From: JANNSX01 sp041397825
GTDB lineage: Bacteria; Pseudomonadota; Alphaproteobacteria; Rhizobiales; Hyphomicrobiaceae
Assembly: GCA_041397825.1 (NCBI GenBank)
Contig: JAWKVX010000003.1
Span: 558,001 to 622,000 of the forward strand
Length of the DNA stretch: 64,000 nucleotides
Direction: 5' to 3'
Made by a program: the position numbers and the translations under genes. The notes under the pieces were generated by a model, which saw only the letters and a program-made list of their open reading frames with translations, searched no databases and was not told the origin of the DNA. How positions within the stretch are numbered: the stretch's first letter is position 1; the number at the start of each line of letters is the position of its first letter. Shown in pieces: positions 18,424 to 27,900 of this stretch.

Positions 18424-19455
18424 TCAACCGAAGCGTTCCCGCCAGGTTGGCAGGGGCGACGTGCCAAAGGGGTAAGGGGTGGCCTCGTAGACGCCGCGAG
18501 CAATCGCCCGGGCCACGCAATCAGCGGCGACGGCGCCAATCTCGATCTGCTCGTTGACGGGGTCCTTGAGTGGCCGCCGGCCTGTCGAGGCCGCGAAAAC
18601 GGTGTCGCCGTCGAACAGGGCGTGCGTGATCCGGAGCGCACGGGCGAAGCCGTCATTGGCCGTGATGGCGAGACGCTTGGCCATCGGCTTTGTGAGGATG
18701 GCATCGGTGGCGACGATGGCAATGGTGGTGGCGAAGGTCGGCCCGCCCTTCCAGGCGAGCTCCGTCATGTCGGTGCTGATCCTCTTCGGGAAGCCGAGAC
18801 CGCCGAATTCCTTGCCCACCTCGTAGCCAGCGGCCCAGAAATGCGGTCCCTCGCCCATGGTGGCGGCGCCGATCGCATTGACGACGACGAGCGCGCCGAC
18901 GGTATGGCCCGATGGCGTGACGGCGCTCGCCGATCCGAGGCCACCCTTGAGATTGACGGTCGACGCGCCGAAGCCGCCACCGGCGGTGCCGAGGGCAAAG
19001 GGCCCGGCCGAGGTCCGCTCGGCGGCAGCGAATCCGAGCTCGCGATAGGGCGCATACCGGCCCCAGCTCTTGTCGCCCCCATTCAGCATGTCGAAGCAAA
19101 TGGCACCAGCCACGATCGGGATCCGCGTCTCGCCAATCTGAAACCCCCGGCCCTGCTGGCGGAGCCAGGCCTGCACGCCCGTCGTCGCCTCGAGGCCGAA
19201 GCCCGAGCCACCGGAGAGGACCAGGGCATCGACCGCCTCTATCACCATGTCGGGCTCGAAGCTCTGCGTGGCGACGCCAGCCGGCGCACCGCCGAGCACC
19301 GAGCAGGCGGCAATCGCCGGCTGATCGAACACGACGACACTCGCTCCCGAACGCAAATCGGCATCATCGGCGTTGCCGACGCTGAGCCCGGCAACGTCGG
19401 TGATGAGATTGGCATGAAGCCGGTGCACCGGCGTCTTCTTCGCCCGTTTGCCCAT
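18424..19455 (-). CDS. P1-family (DmpA-like) aminopeptidase/esterase
   Basis: The 343-residue protein belongs to peptidase family S58/P1, self-cleaving Ntn-like hydrolases. Family marks include ITDVAGLSVGNADD at the start, LSGGSGFGLEATTGV, GTAGGGFGASTVNLKGGLG and a late TTIAIVATDAILTKPMAKRL. The nucleophile is expected at Thr243 of ATTIAIVATDA, the Thr version of this family; the residue before it is Ala where Asn is common. Substrates of such enzymes include D- or beta-amino peptides. There is no visible signal peptide. It is divergent from the AAA ATPase gene. Confidence 0.87.
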   Translation of the reverse strand: MGKRAKKTPVHRLHANLITDVAGLSVGNADDADLRSGASVVVFDQPAIAACSVLGGAPAGVATQSFEPDMVIEAVDALVLSGGSGFGLEATTGVQAWLRQQGRGFQIGETRIPIVAGAICFDMLNGGDKSWGRYAPYRELGFAAAERTSAGPFALGTAGGGFGASTVNLKGGLGSASAVTPSGHTVGALVVVNAIGAATMGEGPHFWAAGYEVGKEFGGLGFPKRISTDMTELAWKGGPTFATTIAIVATDAILTKPMAKRLAITANDGFARALRITHALFDGDTVFAASTGRRPLKDPVNEQIEIGAVAADCVARAIARGVYEATPYPFGTSPLPTWRERFG

Positions 19456-19554
19456 CTTGTGCTCGCAATGGATCGAACCGCGGATGAGCTTTCCTCAAAA
19501 TGCCAGAATTTTCAACGACAAGGAGCGGTGCTGACAGAAAAACGGGGGAGATCG

Positions 19555-20679
19555 ATGCAGCTTAAGGAAATCCACGTCGAGGGCTATCGGTCGCTGAAGT
19601 CGATCCGTGTCGCCGTCGACCCGCTGACGGTGCTGGTTGGCGAGAATGGCGTCGGCAAGAGCAACCTCTACCGTGCCCTGGCGCTTCTGCAGAAAGCCGC
19701 CGAGGGCACCATCACGGAGGCGATCGCGGAGGAGGGCGGGCTGGAGTCGGTCCTGTGGGCGGGAACGCGTGAGCGCGTCACGCAGCGGCTGGTGCTGACG
19801 GCCGTCTTCAACGAGCTGACCTATCGCCTCGAGATCGGTCCGCCCGGCGTTGGCGAGCCGGCGCTCGATCACGAGCCGATGATACGGGCGGAGCGGCTGA
19901 CGCTTGCCTATCGCGACATTTCGGTTGTGCTGCTCGAGCGGAAGGGGCCGAAGCTTTGGCTCCGAGACGACCGCGGCACGTCGCAGCGTTTCGAGGGCGA
20001 GCTGTTGGCGTCGGAGCCGGCATTGGCCGCCATTCGCGATGCCGCGCGCTATCCGGAGCTGCATTTGATCCGGCGCACGATGGCGGGCTGGCGCCTCTAC
20101 CATGCGTTCGATACCGGGCCGTCCTCGCCGCTGCGCCGTCCCGCACCCGCGCTGTCACGCGCCTCGCTCGCGACGGATGGTCATGACCTGGCGAGCGTGC
20201 TGGCGACGGTCACGGTGCTGAAACAGCAACCGCAGTCGATTCGCCGCGCCGTTGCCGATGCCTTCGCCGGCAGCGAACTCATGGTCGAGGTGGTCGACGG
20301 TCAGTGCCGCCTTGCCCTGCGGACCTCGGAGATCGAGCGGCCGTTCAGCGCTGCCGAGCTTTCTGACGGAACGCTGAGATATCTTTGCCTTGTCGGGGCA
20401 CTATCGGCGCTTCGCCCGCCGTCGTTCATGGCCTTCAACGAGCCCGAGGCGAGTCTACACCCGGAGCTTCTCGCACCCCTGTGCCAGCTCGTCGCCTCGG
20501 CGTCCGAGACCTCACAGCTCTGGATCGTCACCCACTCCGAGGCCTTTGCCGATCAGTTGGCGAGGGCCAGCGGGAGTGCGCCACGCCGGGTCGTGAAAAT
20601 CGATGGGGCGACCCAGGTCACCACCACCGCGCTCGGCCAGACACGACCGCAGCCTGCGGCGATGGCGATCGCGTCATAG
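19555..20679 (+). CDS. Orphan AAA ATPase (OLD/RecF-like, PF13304 type)
   Basis: The 374-residue ATPase has an SMC-like head: Walker A GENGVGKS (29-36), a signature-like ELSDGTLRYL (268-277), an altered Walker B FMAFNEPEASLHPELL in which the usual Asp is Asn295 and Glu296 is kept, and a final IVTHSEAFAD histidine. The Asn form is common in this subfamily. There is no TOPRIM nuclease domain and no nuclease gene follows, so this is not a complete OLD or Gabija-like system. The ATG at 19555 has a strong GGGGGAG site; the open frame before it is out-of-frame peptidase sequence. Confidence 0.85.
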   Translation: MQLKEIHVEGYRSLKSIRVAVDPLTVLVGENGVGKSNLYRALALLQKAAEGTITEAIAEEGGLESVLWAGTRERVTQRLVLTAVFNELTYRLEIGPPGVGEPALDHEPMIRAERLTLAYRDISVVLLERKGPKLWLRDDRGTSQRFEGELLASEPALAAIRDAARYPELHLIRRTMAGWRLYHAFDTGPSSPLRRPAPALSRASLATDGHDLASVLATVTVLKQQPQSIRRAVADAFAGSELMVEVVDGQCRLALRTSEIERPFSAAELSDGTLRYLCLVGALSALRPPSFMAFNEPEASLHPELLAPLCQLVASASETSQLWIVTHSEAFADQLARASGSAPRRVVKIDGATQVTTTALGQTRPQPAAMAIAS

Positions 20680-20697
20680 GGTAGGACCGCCGGCGGC

Positions 20698-20940
20698 TCA
20701 GAGCATGTTGTGCGAGCCGTCGCAGAATGGCTGATCATCCGAGAATTTGCAGCCGCACAGGTTCGCCGGTCCCGTCGAGCTGGCCGTGAAGGCCAGCGGC
20801 TCGAGCCCGGTGCCCTTGTGGGAGCCGTCGCAGAAGGGCTGACGCTTGGAGCGGCCGCAGCGGCACCACCAATATTGCTTCCCCTCCTGCAGTTCGACAA
20901 CGTATGGATTCTTTTGCGCGATGACGGGTTCGTCGGCCAT
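20698..20940 (-). CDS. Double CDGSH iron-sulfur protein
   Basis: The 80-residue protein contains two complete CDGSH [2Fe-2S] sites with three Cys and one His each: C26, C28, C37, H41 and C62, C64, C73, H77. The sequence shape is CRCGRSKRQPFCDGSH and CGCKFSDDQPFCDGSH. This is the tandem soluble (MiNT-like) type. Roles in redox or iron-sulfur handling are supposed but unproven in bacteria. It converges with the AAA ATPase gene. Confidence 0.93.
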   Translation of the reverse strand: MADEPVIAQKNPYVVELQEGKQYWWCRCGRSKRQPFCDGSHKGTGLEPLAFTASSTGPANLCGCKFSDDQPFCDGSHNML

Positions 20941-21200
20941 GCTCTCTTCCTTCCCTCGGCGGTACGCCGACTACGGATTTCGGCGGCAGATTTCTGTCTA
21001 TGCCTAGCCAAAGCCATCGCCCGACACAACTGCCGGCGGGGAATCAGTGCCGCCTGAACCGGCCGGCCGCGGCGGCAAGTCCGTTGATTTCGCGGCCATT
21101 TCCTCCGGCCTCTCGCAAGCTACGTTCATTTCTGCTTGATATCTGGCGGGCAAGGTGAGGAAGCTGCAGGCCAAGGGCCTCGCAATCCGGGAGGTAGGCC

Positions 21201-23687
21201 ATGAGCGGTGGATGGATCTCGGCGATCGCCGTCGTCGCCCTGTTCGTGCTGGCAATGTGGCGCGCACCACTCGTCGGCTGGTCCGCGACGGCGCTGACCA
21301 TCGCACTTGCATCGCTGCTGGTCGGTGGTTCGGTTCTGGGCTGGACCCTGATCCCGTTCGTGATCGGCGTGGTCACCGGCCTGCTGGCGGTGAAGTCGAT
21401 CCGGGATGCCGTTCTCATCAAGCCGGCCTTTGCCGCCCTTCGGGGCGTGCTGCCGAGCGTCTCCGACACCGAGCAGCAGGCGCTCGACGCCGGCACTGTC
21501 GGATGGGATGCGGAATTGTTCTCCGGAACGCCGGACTGGATCAAGCTCCGCGCCGTGCCACCGATCGTCCTGACGCCGGAGGAGCGCGCGTTCCTCGACG
21601 GTCCGACGGAGGAGCTCTGTCGGATGGTCGACGACTGGCAGATCCGTCATAACGAGCGCGAGATCCCGGAACCGATCTGGCGCTTTGTTGCCGAGAATGG
21701 GTTTCTCGGCATGCTGATCTCGAAAGAGCATGGCGGTCTCGGTTTCTCGGCGCAGGCACAATCGCTCATCCTGGGCAAGATCTCCTCGCGAAGCCCCGAC
21801 GTCGCCACCATCGTCATGGTCCCGAACTCGCTCGGCCCGGGTGAGCTCATCGAGAAGTACGGCACGCTCGACCAGAAGGAGCACTATCTGCCGCGCCTGG
21901 CCAAGGGCCAGGAGATACCGTGCTTCGGCCTGACCGGGCCGACTTCGGGATCGGATGCGGCGACGATGCGGGACATCGGTACCGTCGCGCGCGGCCTGCA
22001 TGACGGCAAGGAAACGGTCGGCATCCGCCTCTCGTGGGAGAAGCGCTACATCACGCTCGGACCCAAGGCGACGTTGCTCGGCCTGGCATTCCGCTTATTC
22101 GATCCGGAGGAGTTGCTCGGCAAGGGCAAGGACGTGGGCATCACGCTCGCCCTTGTTCCGACGGATCACGCGGGTGTCAACATTGGCCGCCGGCACCTGC
22201 CCTCCGGCTCGGCCTTCCCGAACGGCCCCAACTGGGGTGAAGACGTGTTCATTCCCGTCGAGTGGATCATCGGCGGCAAGGAGATGGCCGGGCAGGGTTG
22301 GCGCATGCTGATGGAGTGCCTGTCGGCTGGACGCTCGATCTCGTTGCCGTCATCGTCAGCAGCGGGCGCCAAAACGATGCTCCGCGTGACCTCGGCCTAT
22401 GCGCGGATCCGGCGCCAGTTCGGCATACCGGTCTCGCGCATGGAAGGGATCGAGGAACCGATGGCGCGCCTGGTCGAGCACGCTTATGTGACGGAGGCCG
22501 CCCGGGCCGCCACCTCGGCGATGGTGGCGCGCGGCGAGAAGCCTTCGGTCATCTCGGCGCTTCTGAAGTATCAATCGACCGAGCGCATGCGCGATTGTGT
22601 GAATGCGGCAATGGACATCCACGGTGGCCGCGGCATTTGCGACGGGCCGGCGAATTATCTGCAATCCGCCTACCAGATGGTGCCGGTGGCGATCACTGTC
22701 GAGGGTGCCAACATTCTATCGCGCTCGCTCATCACCTTCGCGCAAGGGGCGCTCCGGAGCCATCCGTATCTTTACTCTGAGATCCAGGCGATGCAGGACC
22801 CCGACAAGGTGGCCGGTCTGGCCGCATTCGAGAAGGCGTTCCTCGGCCATGTCGGCTTTGCGGTCTCGAACGTGCTGGGTGCGCTCTTTCACAATCTGAC
22901 GCTCGGCACGTTTGCCTCCGCCCCATCAGGAGCTGGCGCGACGGCGCGCTGGTACAGGCAGCTTGCGAGCCAGTCACGCAACTTCGCCCTGGTCGCCGAT
23001 CTGACGGTCGCGACTCTAGGCGGCGGTCTCAAGACCCGGCAAAAGATCACGGGCCGGATGGCCGATGCCTTGTCGGAGCTCTATCTGCTCTCCTGTGTCC
23101 TGAAGCGCTATGAGGACGACGGGCGGCCATCCGTCGACCTCCCCGTCCTGCGCATGGCGGCGGAGAATGCCCTCTATCGTTGTGAGCAGGCGCTCCGCGG
23201 CACCATCGACAACTTTCCGATCCTGCCGGTGCGCTGGCTGATGCGCTGGGTGGTCTTCCCGCTGGGCAGCCACTACCGGCCCGCCTCCGATAGGACGACG
23301 CGTGCCGCCGTCGCGCTGGTGCTCGAGCCGGGTGAGGCGCGCGACCGGCTGACGCGCGAGATCTTCGTTTCGAAGGACGCGAACGATCCGACCGGCATCC
23401 TCGAGCATACTCTGGCGAAAGTGGTCGCCGCCGAGGATGCGCAGCGCAAGATCGAGCGGGCTGTCAGGAAGGGCGAGATTCGCCGCTATCACGGAATCGA
23501 CTGGATCGGCGAAGCCCTGCAGAAGGGTATCGTCACCGGCACAGAGGCGACCCTCGTCCGCGAGGTTGAGGAACTGACGAACCGCGTCATCGCCGTCGAC
23601 CATTTCGATCCCGAGGAGGTCAAGCCGCACTATCGGACGATCTCGAACACGACGACCGGTCTGGCGGCGACGCGCGCGGCGCCATGA
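21201..23687 (+). CDS. fadE: Membrane-associated acyl-CoA dehydrogenase
   Basis: FadE performs the first oxidation step of fatty acid beta-oxidation. The 828-residue length matches the E. coli FadE class rather than the usual 380-residue enzymes. Two or three hydrophobic segments (about 5-66) anchor it to the inner membrane. The acyl-CoA dehydrogenase core (about 125-530) includes ENGFLGMLISKEHGGLGFSA, CFGLTGPTSGSDAATM and SAYARIRRQFGIPVSRMEG. The C-terminal third is the FadE-specific extension. It opens the beta-oxidation operon; 9 bases separate it from fadJ. Confidence 0.95.
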   Translation: MSGGWISAIAVVALFVLAMWRAPLVGWSATALTIALASLLVGGSVLGWTLIPFVIGVVTGLLAVKSIRDAVLIKPAFAALRGVLPSVSDTEQQALDAGTVGWDAELFSGTPDWIKLRAVPPIVLTPEERAFLDGPTEELCRMVDDWQIRHNEREIPEPIWRFVAENGFLGMLISKEHGGLGFSAQAQSLILGKISSRSPDVATIVMVPNSLGPGELIEKYGTLDQKEHYLPRLAKGQEIPCFGLTGPTSGSDAATMRDIGTVARGLHDGKETVGIRLSWEKRYITLGPKATLLGLAFRLFDPEELLGKGKDVGITLALVPTDHAGVNIGRRHLPSGSAFPNGPNWGEDVFIPVEWIIGGKEMAGQGWRMLMECLSAGRSISLPSSSAAGAKTMLRVTSAYARIRRQFGIPVSRMEGIEEPMARLVEHAYVTEAARAATSAMVARGEKPSVISALLKYQSTERMRDCVNAAMDIHGGRGICDGPANYLQSAYQMVPVAITVEGANILSRSLITFAQGALRSHPYLYSEIQAMQDPDKVAGLAAFEKAFLGHVGFAVSNVLGALFHNLTLGTFASAPSGAGATARWYRQLASQSRNFALVADLTVATLGGGLKTRQKITGRMADALSELYLLSCVLKRYEDDGRPSVDLPVLRMAAENALYRCEQALRGTIDNFPILPVRWLMRWVVFPLGSHYRPASDRTTRAAVALVLEPGEARDRLTREIFVSKDANDPTGILEHTLAKVVAAEDAQRKIERAVRKGEIRRYHGIDWIGEALQKGIVTGTEATLVREVEELTNRVIAVDHFDPEEVKPHYRTISNTTTGLAATRAAP

Positions 23688-23696
23688 GGAGAATGC

Positions 23697-25745
23697 ATGA
23701 GTGAGCAAGCGACATCCCTGGCCAACCTGACGCTCCCCGCTCTCACCGACTGGCGCTTCGAGATCGATCTCGAAGGATTGGCCTGGGCCATCCTCGACCG
23801 GGCGGGGGAGAGCCAGAATGCCCTGTCGCGGCGCGTCCTCGAGGAACTCGGCGAGATCGTCACGCTCGTCGAGACTGAGGCCAGCGCGAGCAAGATCAAA
23901 GGTCTCGTCTTCATCTCCGGCAAGCCGGGCGGCTTCATCGTCGGCGCGGACATCCGCGAGTTCGAGGACTTCAAGAGCGAGAAGGCCGTCGCCGAGGCTG
24001 TCCAGCAGGTGACGGCGCTGCTCGATCGCATCGAGGCGCTTCCGATTCCCACAGTCGCGGCAATCCATGGCTATTGCCTCGGCGGTGGGCTCGAGCTCGC
24101 CATGGCCTGCCAGTACCGGATTGCGACGCGGGATGAAGGGACGCGCATCGGCCTGCCCGAGATCAAGCTCGGGATCTTTCCGGGCTTCAATGGGACCGTC
24201 CGCGCCATCAAGCTCGCGGGCCCTGTCTCCGCCATGCAGGCGATGCTGACCGGTTCGATGCTCCGGGCAACAGTCGCCCGAGGCATGGGGCTCGTCGACG
24301 AGCTGGTGCCTTCGAAGCATCACTTGCGATGGTCGGCCCGGAAGGCCGCCCTGAGGAACCGCAAGTCTCGCGCGCCGGGTTTCGTCAAGCGACTCATGAC
24401 TTATGCGCCGATCCGGGGCTATCTCGCCGGTCAGATGCGCCAGAAAACGCGCGAGAAAGTCCGTGAGGATCACTATCCGGCGCCGTTCCGGCTGATCGAG
24501 CTGTTCGAGAGGCACGGTGGTGAACCGGACCGCATGAAGCGCGAGGAGACGCGCGCCTTCGCGCCGCTGATGATCTCGGAGACGGCTCAGAATCTTCGCC
24601 GGGTCTTCCGCCTGTCCGAGATGATGAAGGCCCTTGCGCCCAAGGGGAGCTTCAAGCCGCTTCGAGCCCATGTCATCGGCGCCGGCACGATGGGAGCCGA
24701 CATCGCCGCCTGGTGCGTCATCTCTGGCCTCGAGGTCAGTCTCCAGGACCTGAACGAGGAGCAGCTCAAGCGTGCCGTCGAGCAGGCGAAGGCGCTGTTC
24801 AGGAAGCGATTCAAGACCCCGGTCGAGATCGACGCCGCCATGACCCGCCTCTTGGTCGATCCCGATGGGACAAATGTTCCCAGAGCCGATGTCATCATCG
24901 AGGCGGTCGTCGAGCGGCTCGACGTCAAGCAGAAGATCTTCGCCGAGGTCGAACGGCGTGCCAAGCCGGAGGCCGTCATCGCCTCGAACACCTCCTCGCT
25001 GCCGATCGAGGATATCGCCAAGGCCATGACCGATCCGACGCGCCTGATCGGACTGCACTTCTTCAATCCCGTTCCGCAGCTGCCCCTCGTCGAGGTGGTG
25101 AAGGCGCCGGATACCGGTCAGGGCTGGGTCGAGAAGGGGTGCTCGGTCGTCACCGCCATCGGCAAGTTTCCGCTCATCGTCAAGAGCGTACCGGGTTTCC
25201 TCGTCAATCGCGTGCTCGCCCCCTACATGATGGAGGCCATGCGCCGTCACGAGGAAGGCATGGAGCGGGAGCGGATCGACGATGCCGCGAAAGTGTTCGG
25301 CATGCCCGTCGGCCCGCTCGAGCTTGCCGATCAGGTCGGCCTCGACATCTGCAAGCACGTGGCGGAGATCCTTGGCCTCGCGCAGGCGGAGATGGCGGCC
25401 TCGAGGCTCGCGCGCCTGGTCGCCGACGGCAAGCTCGGTAAGAAATCGGGCGAGGGCTTCTACGTCTGGAAGGACGGCAAGGCGCAGCGCAACGCTCCCA
25501 AGGAGCCGTTCCCCGAGACGGAGCTGCAGGCGCTCGGCGAGGAGCTCGTGAAGCCGCTGATCGACGAGTGCGAGAGATGCGTCGCCGAGCGCGTCGTGGG
25601 CGGCGCCGATCTGGCCGATGCGGGCGTCATCTTCGGCACGGGCTTCGCGCCCTTCCGCGGCGGGCCGCTCCACTATCGCCAGACGGAGCGGGAGAAGGCT
25701 GCGGCGCAGCGCGTGCTGACCGACAAGCGCGAGGAGAAGGCGTGA
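23697..25745 (+). CDS. fadJ: Beta-oxidation bifunctional enzyme: enoyl-CoA hydratase / 3-hydroxyacyl-CoA dehydrogenase
   Basis: The 682-residue protein has an N-terminal crotonase domain (about 10-210, with IHGYCLGGGLELAMACQYR and GLPEIKLGIFPGFNGTVR) and a C-terminal dehydrogenase (about 320-670). The latter has the NAD-binding VIGAGTMGADIAAWC, the NTSSLPI catalytic region, and HFFNPVPQLPLVEVV. Together they carry out hydration and the second oxidation of beta-oxidation. ATG follows an AGGAG-type site in the 9-base gap after fadE. The final codons overlap the thiolase start by 1 base. Confidence 0.95.
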   Translation: MSEQATSLANLTLPALTDWRFEIDLEGLAWAILDRAGESQNALSRRVLEELGEIVTLVETEASASKIKGLVFISGKPGGFIVGADIREFEDFKSEKAVAEAVQQVTALLDRIEALPIPTVAAIHGYCLGGGLELAMACQYRIATRDEGTRIGLPEIKLGIFPGFNGTVRAIKLAGPVSAMQAMLTGSMLRATVARGMGLVDELVPSKHHLRWSARKAALRNRKSRAPGFVKRLMTYAPIRGYLAGQMRQKTREKVREDHYPAPFRLIELFERHGGEPDRMKREETRAFAPLMISETAQNLRRVFRLSEMMKALAPKGSFKPLRAHVIGAGTMGADIAAWCVISGLEVSLQDLNEEQLKRAVEQAKALFRKRFKTPVEIDAAMTRLLVDPDGTNVPRADVIIEAVVERLDVKQKIFAEVERRAKPEAVIASNTSSLPIEDIAKAMTDPTRLIGLHFFNPVPQLPLVEVVKAPDTGQGWVEKGCSVVTAIGKFPLIVKSVPGFLVNRVLAPYMMEAMRRHEEGMERERIDDAAKVFGMPVGPLELADQVGLDICKHVAEILGLAQAEMAASRLARLVADGKLGKKSGEGFYVWKDGKAQRNAPKEPFPETELQALGEELVKPLIDECERCVAERVVGGADLADAGVIFGTGFAPFRGGPLHYRQTEREKAAAQRVLTDKREEKA

Positions 25746-27028
25746 TGGCCGGAGAGACTGTCAGACGCGTGGCCGTCATCGGCGGCTCACGCATTCCCTT
25801 CTGCCGGTCGAACACGCTCTACGCGGACAAGACCAATCTCGACATGCTGACCGCCGCGCTGACGGGTCTCGTCGAGCGGTTCGGACTAACGGGCAAGCTG
25901 GTCGACGAGGTGGTCGGCGGAGCGGTCGTCACGCACGCCAAGGACTGGAACCTCGCGCGCGAAGCCGTCATCGGCACGCCGCTCGATCCGCGGACGCCGG
26001 CGACGACGTTGATGCAGGCCTGCGGCACGGGCCTGCAGGCCGCGATGAACCTCCGCGCCAAGATAGCCACGGGCGAGATCGACTGCGGCATCGCCTGCGG
26101 CTCCGACACCACCAGCGACAGCCCGATCGTCTTCCAGCGGAAATTCGCACAGCGGCTCATCCGGATGCAGCGGGCCAAAGGCACGTTGGCCAAGCTCGGC
26201 ACTTTCAAGGGGTTCCGTCCAGGTGAGCTGGCGCCCGAACCGCCCTCCGTCAAGGAGCCGCGCACCGGTCTATCGATGGGTGAGCACACCGAGCTGATGG
26301 CGCAGACCTGGGGCATCACGCGCGAGGCGCAGGACGACCTCGCCTATGCCAGTCACATGAAGGCCTCGCAGGCCTACACGGAAGGCTTTCACGATGATCT
26401 TGTCGTGCCCTTCGCCGGGGTCTTCCGGGACAACAACATGCGCGCCGACATCGACCGAGAAAAGATGCGGACCCTGTCGCCCGCCTTCGAGAAATCCGAG
26501 CGTGGCACGCTGACGGCAGCGAACTCGACACCGCTGACCGACGGAGCGTCCGCGGTCCTGCTCGCCTCGGAGGACTGGGCGAAGGCCAACGGCCTCGAGC
26601 CGCAGGCCTGGATGACCTATGCGCAGACGGCGGGAGTCGACTTCGTAGCTGGCGACGGGCTCCTGATGGCGCCGACCATCGCCGTTTCGCGCATGCTCAA
26701 GCGTGCCGGCCTCTCCCTGCAGGACTTCGACTTCTACGAGATCCACGAGGCCTTCGCCGCCCAGGTGTTGGCGACGCTCGCGGCCTGGGAGGATCCGGAC
26801 TATTGCCGTAACGTCCTGGGTCGTGATCAGCCGATGGGTGCCATCGACCGTGCCAAGCTCAATGTCAAAGGCTCGAGTCTCGCCTACGGACACCCCTTCG
26901 CGGCGACGGGAGCACGCGTCATGAGCGTGTTGGCGAAGCTGCTCAAGCAGAAGGGGTCGGGGCGCGGGCTCATTTCGATCTGCACGGCGGGCGGCATGGG
27001 CGTCGCGGCGATCCTGGAGGCGGCGTGA
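25745..27028 (+). CDS. fadI: Acetyl-CoA acyltransferase (3-ketoacyl-CoA thiolase)
   Basis: The thiolase completes beta-oxidation by splitting off acetyl-CoA. The 427-residue protein has the nucleophile Cys in MQACGTGLQAAM, the active-site histidine region DFYEIHEAFAAQVLA, and the C-terminal CTAGGMGVAAILE with the second Cys. The length fits FadI, the partner of FadJ. The ATG at 25745 shares its first base with the last base of the fadJ stop (TGATG arrangement), indicating coupling. Confidence 0.93.
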   Translation: MAGETVRRVAVIGGSRIPFCRSNTLYADKTNLDMLTAALTGLVERFGLTGKLVDEVVGGAVVTHAKDWNLAREAVIGTPLDPRTPATTLMQACGTGLQAAMNLRAKIATGEIDCGIACGSDTTSDSPIVFQRKFAQRLIRMQRAKGTLAKLGTFKGFRPGELAPEPPSVKEPRTGLSMGEHTELMAQTWGITREAQDDLAYASHMKASQAYTEGFHDDLVVPFAGVFRDNNMRADIDREKMRTLSPAFEKSERGTLTAANSTPLTDGASAVLLASEDWAKANGLEPQAWMTYAQTAGVDFVAGDGLLMAPTIAVSRMLKRAGLSLQDFDFYEIHEAFAAQVLATLAAWEDPDYCRNVLGRDQPMGAIDRAKLNVKGSSLAYGHPFAATGARVMSVLAKLLKQKGSGRGLISICTAGGMGVAAILEAA

Positions 27029-27672
27029 CCAAGCCGGAGCAGGCCCTACGCCAGGCCATCGTGGAGGCCTGCCGCTGGATGAATGCCTCCGGCCTCAACC
27101 AGGGCACGTCAGGCAACATCTCGGTCAGATGGCACGACGTAATGCTGATCACGCCGAGCTCGACGCCTTACGACACGATGACGCCCGAGATGATCGCGAC
27201 CATGCCGCTCGCGCGGGGCGAGGACACCTGGCATGGTCCGCTGAAGCCGTCGAGCGAGTGGCGCTTCCATCAGGCGATCCTGGTGGTGAGGCCGGAGGTC
27301 GGCGCCATCGTGCATACCCATTCGGTGCATGCGACGGCTCTGTCGATGACGCGGAAATCGATTCCACCCTGCCACTACATGATCGCGGCCTTTGGTGGTG
27401 CGGATGTCAGGGTCGCCGACTACGCGACCTTCGGAACGGCGGAGCTGTCGGAGAATGCTCTGATCGCCCTCGAGCATCGCACCGCCTGTCTGCTCGCCAA
27501 TCACGGCATGATCGCACTCGGGCGTGACCTCGAGCAGGCGATGTGGCGGGCGGTCGAGCTCGAGACATTGGCGCGGCAATACATTCTGGCGCTACAGGCC
27601 GGTGGCCCGGTCCTCCTCACGGAGGCCGAGATCGCCGCGGCCAGGGCCAAATTCGGCGGCTACGGACGGTAG
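27025..27672 (+). CDS. Class II aldolase/adducin family protein (FucA-like)
   Basis: The 215-residue protein is a zinc aldolase of the L-fuculose-phosphate type. Zinc ligands H97, H99 (VHTHSVHATAL) and H160 (LLANHGMIALG) and the catalytic E78 (SSEWRFH) are present, as are the phosphate-binding GTSGNISVR and TPSSTPYD segments. It starts with GTG overlapping the thiolase stop by 4 bases (GTGA), so it is the last gene of the fad operon. The substrate is unknown; sugar phosphates are usual for the family. Confidence 0.88.
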   Translation: MTKPEQALRQAIVEACRWMNASGLNQGTSGNISVRWHDVMLITPSSTPYDTMTPEMIATMPLARGEDTWHGPLKPSSEWRFHQAILVVRPEVGAIVHTHSVHATALSMTRKSIPPCHYMIAAFGGADVRVADYATFGTAELSENALIALEHRTACLLANHGMIALGRDLEQAMWRAVELETLARQYILALQAGGPVLLTEAEIAAARAKFGGYGR

Positions 27673-27900
27673 ACGCTGGTTGGCGCCGCATGGCAGCCCC
27701 CCAGCCGGCAACGCTGCGCGACGCCTCCGGAGATCCGGGGCGGCTCGCGGCGCGATTGCCAGGCCTGCGGGACGCGGCATGCCGCCTCAACTCGACCGCA
27801 TTTACCCTGTAGTGGCAACTCTATCCAGCGAGCCCTTTGCCGTGGCAATATCCGGCCAAGCTCAATGAGTTGTCAGATCAACCTCACAAGGTCGCCGAAC

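Noticed and set aside
18379..19554. In-frame extension of the AAA ATPase upstream by about 390 codons
   Set aside because: The extension is antisense to the P1 peptidase, and the ATPase has a strong ribosome site and normal N-terminus at 19555.
23016..25673. A very long open frame (about 885 codons) on the minus strand opposite fadE/fadJ
   Set aside because: It lies wholly antisense to well-recognised beta-oxidation genes and its composition (many Arg, Asp, Leu, His) is what GC-rich codons give on the opposite strand.
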